Shown: in pieces, positions 32,362-43,010 of the stretch
Position numbering within the stretch: position 1 is the stretch's first letter
Layout of the letters: each line of letters opens with the position of its first letter
Assembly (NCBI GenBank): GCA_020543525.1
Contig: JAHYIO010000039.1
Location: forward strand, 1,488,001-1,552,000
Origin: Coriolopsis trogii
Taxonomy: Eukaryota; Basidiomycota; Agaricomycetes; Polyporales; Polyporaceae
Reading direction: 5' to 3'
Length of the DNA: 64,000 bases
The notes under the pieces: model-generated
What the model was told of the DNA's origin: nothing
Seen by the model: only the letters and a program-made list of their open reading frames with translations
Database searches by the model: none
Made by a program: the position numbers and the translations under genes

Positions 32362-34292
32362 ATGCCAACTTGGATACTACCCAAATCACAAGCGCAGCCT
32401 TCTATGCCAGTGTGCGAACATATATCTGCAGATATGTCTCTGTCCAACGAACCACACTCGAGACTTCGACAGACACCCCCCACGTAAGCTTCATCTACTG
32501 ATGCTAATCTTCGGTCCCTCTCTTCATGCTACGTCAAAAGACTAGAAACCCTCGACAGCGACGTGTTCCATATGATAGCCATGGAACTCGAGGCTCAGGG
32601 ACTTGGAGAGTCGCTCAAAGGACTCGCCTCATCCTCACGAACACTCCGTGCCCTCACCTCGCCAATTCTCTTCTCCCGTTGTCATGCTTGGTCAAATCCG
32701 GAGATCCCACTCTCCATATGTCCTTTCGTTCGGTACGTAACTTGCGGTCTGTCCGTCATATAATCCTCCTGAACTGTCGTAAGGCATCTTCAGTGTGGCA
32801 TGAGATACTCAGATCCACAAGCCGCTCAATCTCTGAAGCGGATACTCGAACGCCTTCCATTTCTCACCACTATCGCTTTCGTCGACAGTGGTTCCATCAG
32901 GTGGGACGCGATCAGGGTATGCTTTGCTATGCCCAACATCACGTCCCTCATGTTAGGACCCCATGTTGAGCTTGTCGAAACCGAGCCGTACGCCTCAGAA
33001 GAGTCTCCATCCCATCCGATCACGATCTCTTCGTTGAAGTATGATACGCCCTTTTGGCGGGAGCTGCATGTCCGTGAATTCTTCGGGCCAAGATACATCC
33101 CGAACAGACGGAGGATAGACCTTCCTGAGTTATATTCTCGGGAGTGCGCCTCTCTGTCACAGCTCCTCCGGTTGATGAATGAGTCCCTTGAGCAACTTTC
33201 TCTGCCGATGGAAAGCGCACCTCTTACCTTGTTGGCAGCGCTGACTTGGCCGAAGCTGCAGGGACTCACCATATGCGGTCGATACAGTGACCCAGCTCGA
33301 GTGCGGCTCCTACCGAGCTTTCTATCTGCCCTTCCGCAGCTGTCCACGCTGTCGATCCAGGCATTCCCAGGGCCATTCATGGAGACAGGACGGGCACCCA
33401 TACTTGGACAACATCATCCTTCCCCGCGCGAGGTTTTGTGCGGTCTACGATCGCTTACAGTGGCCTACCCTGATCCGGAGGATTCCATCTTTTCCGTGGA
33501 CACTGCGAACCTCACAAAATTGTCCATCCGTGACTGCCCGCGATACTACGAATGGCTAGGATCAAGGGGCATGTATGATTGGCAATGGCTCTGCCCTATC
33601 TTGACCCCGGCAGAGTGCCTCTCGATTCTGTCGCGCATGGACATGCCGAAGCTGACTAGTCTTGAACTTGTCTACCTCGTTGACGCAGCTGGCGACGACA
33701 ACGAGTTGCTGCGGTATATCGTGACAACGTATCCAAGCCTTGCTCACTTCAAGCTGCATCGATATCGTCGCGACCGGCACCAGGCTGTCGATTACGTGCG
33801 TCTGCCTCCACTCGATCTGTACCGTTCAGGGCACATGCTTAAACTCACCGATCCTAGCGCCACATTGCGACGCAAGTGTCCGCATTGCAATCGCTCCGCA
33901 CCGTGCATCTCAACCTCGACTTCCCTCAGGACCACGGCGCGTACTGTGTAGATGAAGCCCGGCGCCGCGTCTGGTTCTCGATCCTCAAAACGGAATATGG
34001 ACCGCAGATCGTCGACATCATGCAGGTCTGTCCTCGGCTGGAGTACGTCGGCCTGCTCTACCACAACATCCCGACGGCGATTTGGCTGGAATTCCACCCG
34101 CCGCGCTGTGCGGAGCCGCGATTCGTGTTCAAGAACGATGCGGCTCATCAGTAAGTCAGCTTGTCCGAATGATCGTCGGACTTGTCTCGAGCAGCGATCA
34201 CGGTAGCTGACTGCGCTATCAGGGATTCGGTGTCTGTCCCCACTGTGTGGGGTATGAGAGGCAGGGCCGGCAGCCGCTACATGGTGCCTTGA
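32362..34292 (+). CDS. F-box-like/LRR protein D1
   Basis: Exons 32362-32483, 32541-32732, 32784-33795, 33858-34150 and 34223-34292 join to 562 residues. Exon 1 starts MPTWILPKSQAQPSMP. Exon 2 carries LETLDSDVFHMIAMELEAQG and SSSRTLRALTSPILFSRC. Exon 3 holds the repeats with APILGQHHPSPREVLCGL, SIRDCPRYY and LTSLELVYLVDAAGDD. The last exon ends SRYMVP. The D clade differs from C in having an extra residue or two before the ILG(R/Q) motif and a longer F-box loop. No inactivating change is visible. Confidence 0.87.
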
Positions 34293-34988
34293 TGGTATGC
34301 GCCCCGCCGCGCGTGGCCTATAAGGGTGGACAATAGGTTGCCACTCACTCCTTCGCTGTGGTTCGCATGATGCCATGCTGTATGGATGGACCTCTTTATG
34401 TACCCAGACATGTTGTCGCGCTAGAATGTACGTATGCCGCTCACTTTCTCAGCCATCTACTGCTCTCAGTCGTAAATGTGCTGCTGGTATCTCGATTGTC
34501 GACCTCAATACTCTCCTCAATTGGGTGGGCGTCTGCTTGTGCCTCGTCTCTGAGGAGAGCCGTGTCCGGGCTGTATATGTAGATCCCTGTGTCGGAGTCG
34601 CGTCCAAAGAACAAACACAGTTACCAATGTGGCTTGCTGGAGGTCGCGCGGGCAGTGTGTAGCTCACTGAGCACAGGGTGCTCCTGTGAGAGTTGTATGG
34701 AGTGCCAAGACATACATGACCTCTCTTGAACATTCACGGACATTAGTTGAGCCTCGAGGGTAAGACGAATCGTTGTTGGAAACCGTGGGCGCGAGTTGGG
34801 CGCGCACCAGAAGATGGATGCGCGAGAACGTGTGATCTGCACGCGTGTGAATGCATCGGAGCATCGGGCCGTGGCTTGCGCGCCACGTCCAGGCTTTCCA
34901 TCCGTCGCCACGCCATACTGTAAGGTCTGCCTACAGGAGACAAGTCTCTTTGCTGGATTCATCCGGCTACTGACTCTGCTGAATAGCC
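34293..34988. other. Spacer between D1 and D2
   Basis: About 700 bp without a supported gene. The TGACTAAGCA element was not found here, which sets D2 apart from A, B and C members. Confidence 0.45.
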
Positions 34989-36940
34989 ATGTCCTCGCTA
35001 GTGCAGCAGACCGTTGTGCCAGTGGCGGCCGATCGCAAACCCATATCCACATGCGCAGATGCGTCCGTGTCCAGCGAAACCACATCGATGTATCAACACT
35101 CACCCCCCACGTAAGTCTGTAATCTGACATTGAATATCCTCATTCCCCCACTCACATTCTGTCCCCCAGACTAGAAACTCTCGACATCGATGTGTTTCAT
35201 ATCATAGCCCTTGAACTCGAAGCCCAAGGACCTGGAGAGTCACTCAAACAGCTCGCCTCGTCTTCAAAGGTCCTTCGCGCGTTAACCTCACCCATCCTGT
35301 TCTCCCGTTGTCGTGCTGGGTCGAACCCGAACATTCCGCTCCTCATATGTCCTTTCGTTCGGTACGTCATTTGCGGCCTTTCATATGGTTGCATCCTGAT
35401 TTGTCGCAAGGCATCTCCAATACCACATGAAGTATTCGGAGCCTCAATCGGCTCGATATCTGGAACGCTTGCTCGAACGCCTTCCATCCCTCAATGCCAT
35501 CACTTTTGTTGACGGGGGCTCGATTACGTGGGACGCACTCAGGGTATGCTTTGCTATGCCCAACATCACGTCCTTAGCATTTGAGCCCCATGTTGAGCTG
35601 CTCGAAACGGAGCAGTATGCCTCAGAGGAATCTCCACCACCTCCGATCACGATATCCTCGTTCACATACAATACAGCCTATTGGCGAGAGCTTTACGTCC
35701 ACGAATTTCTCGGGCCAAGACGTCTCCGGCACAGGCAGATGTAGGACCTCCCTGGCATATATTCTCGGGAGTTCGCCTGTCTCTCACAGCTCTTGCCCTT
35801 GATGAATGAATCTCTTAGGCACCTTGACTTACCGATGGAGAGCGCGCCTCTTTCCTTGATGGCAACCCTGACATGGTCAAAGCTACGGACGCTGACCATT
35901 TGCGGTCGATACCATGACGCAGCTCAAGTAGGGCTTCTTCCGACTTTCCTATCTGCCATTCCGCAGCTTTCGACACTTTCTATACAAGCATTCCCGTGCC
36001 CCCACACCGAACCAGCACTGCCTATACTGGGGCGGCGTCATCCTTCTCCCCGCGATGTTTTGTGCGGTCTGCGATCGCTAACGGTGGCCTATCCTGATCC
36101 GCAAGACTCTATTTTTTCCATCAACACTGTCAATCTCGCACATTTATCCATCCGGGACCGCCCCCGATACTACGAACGACATGGAACGAGGTCGTTTTTT
36201 GCGTGGAATTGGCCCTGCCCTCTCCTAACCCCGGCAGAGTGCCTCTCAATACTGTCACGCATGGCCATGCCAAAACTTTCCAGCCTCGAGCTTGTTTATC
36301 TGGTTGACGCGGCCGATGAAGACGACGAGCTACTCAAGTATATTGCGGCGACGTATGCGGGACTCAGCCACCTCGAGCAGCATCGGTATCGCCGTAATCG
36401 GCACCAGGTCGTTGATTACGTGCGTTCTTCTCCGCCTCATCTGAGCTGTACGACACTTATGCCCACACCATCTACCATTCCAGCGCCACATCGCGACGCT
36501 CCTATCCGAGTTGCGTTCACTCCACACCATCCATCTCAACCTCGACTTTGAGAAAGATCACGGCGCATACTGTGAAGACGAAGATCGTCGTTGCGCCTGG
36601 TTTCCGATCCTCAGGGCGGAGTGCGGGCCGCAGATTGTCGACATCATGCAGGTCTGTCCTTATCTACAGTACGTCGGCCTCCTCTACCACCATATCCCGA
36701 CGGCTGTCTGGCTGGAATTCCACCCGCCACGCTGTGCAGTGCCCCGGTTCGTGCTCAAGAACGATGCCGCTCATCAGTGAGTCCGCTCATCCCCGTAGTC
36801 CTGACCCTCGGTCTGGTCCCGCACCGTCGGGGTCTCGATGAGGCCACCGTCGCTGACTGTGTTCCCTCAGGGATTCTATATCTGTACCCAGAAGATGGTG
36901 CATAGGAGATTCCGCCGCCACCCGATTCACGCCGCCTTGA
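34989..36940 (+). pseudogene. F-box-like/LRR member D2 with one nonsense codon
   Basis: The gene has the full family layout: exons 34989-35110, 35170-35361, 35411-36419, 36484-36776 and 36871-36940, starting MSSLVQQTVVPVAAD and ending ATRFTPP. All splice sites are intact. Exon 3 has a single in-frame TAG at 35,742-35,744, in a place where D3 reads RQISDLPGIYSRE and D2 reads RQM-stop-DLPGIYSRE. The frame continues cleanly on the other side for the remaining two thirds. Only the F-box and the first repeats would be made. With just one lesion, this is a very recent loss, an assembly or base-call error, or a truncated product. Confidence 0.8.
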
Positions 36941-37440
36941 CGGTGTGCGCCGTACCAACCGCGGCGACCTATATAGTTCGCGCCCAGACGTGAGGTTGCC
37001 ACTCGCCCTTTTTTCACTCGCCTACATGTTACCCTGCTTATGTATTTGCCTCTTCGCGTATCCAGACACGCTGATGTATTGTACGCCATGAATGACGCTT
37101 ATCATTTCTGCCTACATTCACAATCGTATGTGCGCTGTCCCAATCTGTACCTCTCGACTGCATGGGCTTCTGCCTTTCCCTCGTTCCCAAGGAGGAAACC
37201 TTGATAGGACTTGCGTGGATTCCTATGGTGCGAACAGGAAGAGACATCGCCTCGGAACGGAGAGTAGACCAGGAGCCCACGCGGTCAAGAACTGTTACTG
37301 TGGTCGAGTAACACGCGTGCAATTTGGCGCATAGTAGTACAATACAAGGGCATGGCTTAGTACACACAGGGGATAATTCATACGGTAGGATCACATCACA
37401 TAGTGAAGGGGCCAGTGGCAAGCCAATATAGCGCACACCG
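36941..37440. other. Convergent spacer between D2 and D3
   Basis: About 500 bp between the stops of D2 and D3. No gene or notable repeat is seen. Confidence 0.45.
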
Positions 37441-39342
37441 TCAATGAGGCGTGTAGCGGGTGGCGGCAGAAACTCCAATACACCATCGTCTAGGTACACA
37501 TACAGAATCTCTGAGAACGCAGTCAGCTACCGGAGGCTTGCTCGAGACCCAGACCAATGGTCAGGACTCTGGGAGATGAGTGGACTCACTGATGAGCGGC
37601 ATCGTTCTTGATCACGAACCGGGGCACTGCACAGCGTGGCGGGTGGTATTCCAGCCAGACAGCCGTCGGGATATGATGATAGAGGAGGCCGACGTACTGT
37701 AGATAAGGACAGACCTGCATGATGTCGAGGATCTGCGGCCCGCACTCCGCCCTGAGGATCGGAAACCAGGCGCAACGGCGTTCCTCGTCTTCACAATACG
37801 CGCCATGGTCTTTCTCGAAGTCGAGGTTGAGGTGAATGGTCTGGAGCGAACGCAACTCGGAGAGTAGCGTCGCAATGTGACGCTGAAATGGTGGGTCGCA
37901 TTAGGTATGAGCACACGCATGAAACAGGTTGGATGGGGCGAGGAACGCACGTAATCGACAACCTGGTGCCGGTTGCGGCGATATCGATGTAGTTCAAGGT
38001 GGCTGAGCCTTGTATACGTTGCTGCGATATATTTGAGCAGCTCGTCGTCTTCATCAGCTGCGTCAACGAAGTAAACAAGCTCCAGACTGGAAAGTGCTGG
38101 CATATCCATGCGGGACAGGATCGAGAGGCATTCTGCCGGGGTTAAGAGAGGGCAGGGCCAATTCCATGCAAACAACGACCTCGTCCCCTGCCGTTGGTAG
38201 TATCGAGGACAGTCGCGAACGGACAGATGTGTGAGGATTGCACAGTTGATGGAAAAGATGGAGTCTTCAGGATCAGGATAGGCCACCGTTAGCGATCGCA
38301 GACCGCACAGAACATCGCGCGGGGAAGGATGACGTCGCCCCAGTATAGGTGCTGGTTCGGTGTGTGGGCACGGGAACGTTTGAATGGACAGTGCCGAAAG
38401 CTGCGGAATGGCAGATAGGAAGATTGGAAGAAGGCCTACTCGAGCTGCGTCATGGTATCGACCGCAAATGGTCAATGTCCGTAGCTTCGACCAAGTCAGC
38501 GTCGCCATCAAAGCCAGAGGTGCGCTCTCCATCGGTAAGTCAAGGTGCCTAAGAGATTCATTCATCAAGGGCAAGAGCTGTGAGAGACAGGCGAACTCCC
38601 GAGAATATATGCCAGGGAGGTCGCTTATCTGCCTGTTCCGGATACGTCTTGGCCCTAGAAATTCACGGACGTGGAGCTCTCGCCAATAAGGTGTATTGTA
38701 CGTGAAGGAGGATAACTTGATCGGAGGTGGTGGAGACTCCTCTGAGGCATACTCCTCCGTTTGGAGCAGCTCAACATGGGGCTCAAATGCTAAGGACGTG
38801 ATATTGGGCATAGCAAAGCATACCCTGAGTGCGTCCCACGTAATCGAGCCCCTCTCGACGAAGGTGATAGCAGTGAGGGATGGAAGGCGTTCGAGGATCC
38901 TTTCAAGAGATCGAACCGATTGAGGTTCCGAATACTTCATATGGTATCGGAGATGCCTAGCGACAAATGAGAATGTAAGTGCATGACTGGGCCGCAAATC
39001 ACGTACCGAACGAAAGGACGTATGGAGAGCGGGATGTCAGGATTTGACCACGCACGACAACGGGAGAATAGGACAGGGGAGGTCAAAGCGCGTAGCACCC
39101 GTGAGGACGAGGCGAGCTGCTTGAGCGAGTCTCCAGGGCCTTGGGCTTCGAGTTCGAGGGCTATCATATGGAACACGTCGACGTGGAGAGTTTCCAGGCT
39201 GAGGACAGAGCTTGAAAGAGGAATGTGGATGATCATTAGCACACAAGGCTTACGTGGGGGTCGAGCGTTGATATTTGAATGTTGACGCCTCTGCGCATGT
39301 GGATATGTTCTCGGACACAGGCTGGATGTGGAAAGTGCCCAT
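37441..39342 (-). CDS. F-box-like/LRR protein D3
   Basis: Minus-strand gene starting MGTFHIQPVSENISTC at 39,342 (exon 1 39,342-39,254) and ending AATRYTPH with TGA at 37,441-37,443. Exon 2 carries LETLHVDVFHMIALELEAQG and SSSRVLRALTSPVLFSRC. Exon 3 is fully open from HLRYHMKYSEPQ to HQVVDYVR and includes APILGRRHPSPRDVLCGL, VRDCPRYY and DAADEDDELL. D3 is the closest relative of D2 and lies tail to tail with it, so the pair is an inverted duplication. D3 is intact where D2 has its stop. Its upstream neighbour on the other strand is the X4 fragment, repeating the F-box/X head-to-head arrangement. Confidence 0.87.
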
Positions 39343-39830
39343 GTTAGTAGAACGCTGAGAGGAATGTTGCGAAGTTGGCTGAACGAGGACTAAGGCGGGG
39401 ACGTGGCTGGCCAGCAGAGGCAGAGTCCAACTCCTTGCGCTGAGCGCCGAGTCGGACTCTCTCGGGCCGATGGTTCCGATTCACCCCACGCACGAACAAC
39501 ACGTTCTCATAAACCATCTTCTGGTGCTTGCGCTCATGGTTCTTCCTTCCTCCCTCGAGGCCGCGATGTGCACCGATCATTGTCCCTGAATGCACAAAAG
39601 AGTTGTATCTGTCTTGGCATAACATATCGACGCTTCCGGCGAGAAGACTGTACACCATCGGTATCCGTTCCTTGTTCCTCCTTGAGGTCTGTACGTACTG
39701 TTGGTAAGCTACAAAGGCATCTTCCCCTTTCTCGAATCTCTGTATTCTCTCTCACCGACTCTTGTTCGCCTCGCACCGTGTCTAGTACGCCGAATTGCAA
39801 TTATCCACCACCACTGGCATGCCATCTGCC

Positions 39831-40147
39831 AGTACGAGGATCCAGGCTTCAACCTCCCAGAATCAATCCGCAGGATATCAACGAGCTTTGGGGTGCAGCC
39901 GCGGTACGCCTTTGATCGATCATCGTCTCTTAAAGTTTGGCATGCGAATTACGCCAGCGCAGCTCGTCATACTCGATGGAGACGGCGGTGGCTCTCTCTC
40001 GATACGGGCAGGCTTCCTCCGATAAGTCCCAGTGCCCATTCGGACTCCACAGGCAACAACTCTGTAGCCGATGCTGATGATGGAGTTGAGGCTCAACTGA
40101 AGGCGTTGAAGTTGAGTGAGGACCCACCAGCTACGGTGGCACCCTGA
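39831..40147 (+). pseudogene. X-family fragment X4 (exons 1-2)
   Basis: LQPPRINPQDINELWGAA (about 39,847-39,900) aligns to exon 1 of X3 (NGPRIRPNDIDQLRAMS) and X2 (DDPQIDPHNIGQLRGAS). A GTACGC donor follows. The next stretch, SAARHTRWRRRWLSLD, aligns to SAARFAWINRRHRAEP of X3 exon 2, and KALKLSEDPP to PPLKLS of X2; a TGA ends the frame at 40,145. No suitable ATG is seen in the exon 1 frame and nothing of exons 3-14 follows. A short relic, closer to X3 than to X1/X2. Confidence 0.5.
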
Positions 40148-40169
40148 CCGCCCTCACTGTCCACCCGAC

Positions 40170-40982
40170 TAACGTGTTGAAGAGCACACGCGTGAGCCAT
40201 ATTGTGAGTTCTTCACGGCTGGCGAGCTCCGACAGCGGCCTAGGATGCGTCTGCGAACCGAAACCAAGCGTGCCCATAACGGCTTTGGGGTCTATCACAC
40301 GACATCCCAGGTATCGTGGTACGGGAAGCAGGAACGTATAACTGGGTGTATGCATGTGTTGGTATGGAGAATTGGTGTGAATATGCGACGAGTGCCCACG
40401 TGTAGAAGAACTGTTCATTGCCTGCCCATGCACCCGTGTTCATGAGACTGTTGTTCGCAGCGGCTGCTTGCACGTCCTCTTGCAGATTGGGCACAATATA
40501 TATGATTGTGTTCATTGGGCCGTGCGTGTAGTCGCTGGAGAATGATCAGTCGGATCACACAAAGATGCAGCAGACACCTCCGATATCGTCCCTGCACGGA
40601 TTCCATGACACAGTGCCTTGGCGAGTCGAGTGGACAGTCGGTTCGAAAGGTCGGCGTTGGCGTCAGGCTTGCTTTGCAGAATCTTCCATGCTCGGAGCAC
40701 GGCGTTGACACATCCTACATAGTCACTGAGTTCGAGGAAGGCAGCACTCAAGTTGGAGGGGGGTCTGCCTTCTTTGCCTAATGGAAAGTAGTCAGACCGC
40801 TGCTAAAGCTTGACAGAGTGCACGCGCTCACTCTCTACAAAACATATTTGACGCTCTGATATTGATATTCCCCGTTCAATCGAAGAAGATCGCTTGAACA
40901 TCTAGAGTGGCTCATACCTCGCCATTTGACCCGACTTGAGATGAGCATTGCCCTTTTGCTTGAGGGCAGCTGCTTCGGACAT
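40170..40982 (-). pseudogene. Internally deleted TPR-DUF4470 relic
   Basis: From 40,982 the minus strand reads MSEAAALKQKGNAHLKSGQM, the TPR opening, then a TPR exon (SDYVGCVNAVLRAWKILQSK, RLSTRLAKALCHGIR) that has lost about a dozen bases before NLSAAF, causing a frameshift. It then jumps directly to DYTHGPMNTIIYIVPNLQED and to CRVIDPKAVMGTLGFGSQ, HPRPLSELASREEL and TRVLFNT, all from the C-terminal third of the full-length genes. The DUF4470 region and central part are missing, and the C-terminus stops at about 40,170. Clearly a non-functional remnant of the family at 43-50 kb. Confidence 0.75.
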
Positions 40983-41348
40983 CTTGTCACTGAGCGCACA
41001 CGTCAACGGAATTGAGAAATGAGAAGCAAGATTCCTGATGTTAAAGTCGTGGTGGTGGTAGGGGTGACCAGATGAAGGTCACTGCGCCACATATGTTTAC
41101 CATCAGGGTCCACCGACGAAGCACTGACAATCATTGTGATGGATCAGCCTTTCTGACTGAGCATATCGTTGCATGCTCGAGGCTTGCGTTGGTTATTGGG
41201 GGACATAATGGATTCTAATGGTACGTAAGGTAAGTACGGGAATGGAATAAATACAGCAGCGACGAGACACGCCGTCTCGTGAGCGGCCGAAAGGGCGAAA
41301 GTCAGTAACTACGCCCGAACTCGAATGAATGCACCAAAGGAGTCGAGT
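40983..41348. other. Spacer, no gene seen
   Basis: Region between the TPR relic and the next minus-strand gene. No feature is recognised. Confidence 0.4.
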
Positions 41349-42328
41349 CTAAGCAAGTGACTCGCCGCGCAAGTCCATGGAACCATAGGTGGTGGTGAAA
41401 GTCCGAAAGAAGACGAAGGGGGATATTGCGGAGAATGATACAATGGTCGGTAGATCAACGGATACAGGGGCAATACACAATTTGAACAGCTTGCGTGGTC
41501 GGTGGGATGTGTCACGCCAAGGATTCCGCGAGTCGTGAGCGAGGCATGCTGGCTCGAGGCATTCCCAGAATACGTCGTGATAGTCTCGTGGGTCGTCGTT
41601 GCGTCTGTAGAACAAACAGGAAGACGTTGAGCGCGGTGGTCCGGGTAGATAGACGCGAGCAGGGATGGCTTATCGGTGCCCACATGCGTCTGATACGTCA
41701 TGGCTAAAGCACCGGAATGGCGACGTCTATCAGCGAGCCAAGCTCGTGTAAGCAACTCTATCATCCTATGAGCTTCGTCATTCAACCCAGTAAGCCGGAG
41801 TGTGCTTCCACGAGCTTGTATGCCGCAATTTCGCCGTCACATGCCGGCGCACGCAACTCACAAGACTAAACGGCGATTCGTACTTACGTGGCGCGACATG
41901 ATGAGCTTCGCCATGGACATGGGGACTCGTGAGTCGTAGGTGTGTGTGACTAGGGGCGGTGGAGGACAGTAAGACGACCTGCACGGCAGGCGCGCGCGCA
42001 AAGGACACGTACCATAGCGCGACCGGCTGACTTGCCAGTCCATTCTCGTGAGCTCCGTGCCTCCAACGTAGCCCTTCGACTCCTCTTGGTCGTCCTCGCC
42101 GATAAGGGTGTCCAACGAGAAGGAGACGGGGATGCCGCTCCAGTTCCAGAGGGGGTGCTTGCCGGAAGTGATGCTCATGTCTGGAGCCGGGGTGTCGACC
42201 CCGGACTCGACTCGATGTGCGAGACGGTGGAGCGAGCCAGAGCCGACGCAAACGACGGCGAGGACGGAGGTGAGGAAGGAGAAGACAGAGAGAAGCTGGA
42301 GAACGGAGAGCGATAGGATGTCGCTCAT
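41349..42328 (-). CDS. Putative membrane protein, model incomplete
   Basis: A minus-strand gene is suggested by an ATG at 42,328 followed by a strongly hydrophobic segment (ILSLSVLQLLSVFSFLTSVL), then NWSGIPVSFSLDTLIGEDDQ and GGTELTRMDWQVSRSRY. An intron (GTACGT...CCCTAG) leads to THTYDSRVPMSMAKLIMSRH and a GTAAGT donor. The likely last exon is RNDDPRDYHDVFWECLEP through DTSHRPRKLFKLCIAP and a second hydrophobic stretch (TIVSFSAISPFVFFRTF), ending at TAG 41,349. I could not join the middle exons (about 41,620-41,890) in one frame, so either a small exon was missed or the gene is damaged. A start at 42,628 with a serine/proline-rich N-terminus is an alternative. No family is recognised. Confidence 0.4.
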
Positions 42329-43010
42329 GGTCGATAGCCGTAGACGGGGGGATGCCGGGGAGGCCTGCGTCGACGTCGGCTGAGGGGTGCTTTCAGCACT
42401 GGCGGACGCGGCGAGGAATGAGCTCGACTGCTGCCGTGGAGGTCGGTGGGTCGTCGACGACGAGAGATGGGAGCTGGGAGGAGAACGTCCCACAGCGCTC
42501 GTTGCTATCCCTCGCTCACCGGCAACGGCCGTCATCGCCCCGGACGCTCCCAGGCTTCCTATCAACGTTATACTCAACATCCTCATCGTCGTCTTCGCTG
42601 GCTTCAACGTTGCGGTCGTGGAAAACATTCCGGTCCCTGTCGCTGTGGATGGCGGAAGCGCCTCCTATTGTCCACGCGCTCCTGTCGCGAGCTTCGAGTT
42701 CGTCGGCGACTGGCCGTCCATGCGCGACTTCCTCGAGGAGCTTGCGCAGTGAGGTCTGCTTTCCTGCCGTGTTACAAAGTGATGAGGTTCTGTTGTCGCG
42801 CGCATTCACCAATCGCGAGGTTTGTACTCTTGGGTGATTACATCGAGCCTCCACGAGATTTGGGCGTTTATAGGCGCACAAAGACTCGTCTTGGGACTGT
42901 AGATAGTGCCTCTCTTTCTTGTCTCTCGCCACTAGCACGGTATCTTCTGGCTGTATACGAAACACTCTCATAACTCCCGCAACACTTGTTTGCAAACGCG
43001 TCGAACATTC
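42329..43010. other. Upstream region between two divergent genes
   Basis: Contains long overlapping open frames on both strands in GC-rich sequence, none with a convincing start and domain. It probably holds the leader of the minus-strand gene and the promoter of the TPR-DUF4470 gene. Confidence 0.35.

Noticed and set aside
42387..42752. Plus-strand open frame of about 120 codons with a hydrophobic segment (INVILNILIVVFAGFNVAVV).
   Set aside because: It has no ATG at its 5' end (the first codon is GTG), overlaps the likely leader of the minus-strand gene, and lies in GC-rich sequence open in several frames.
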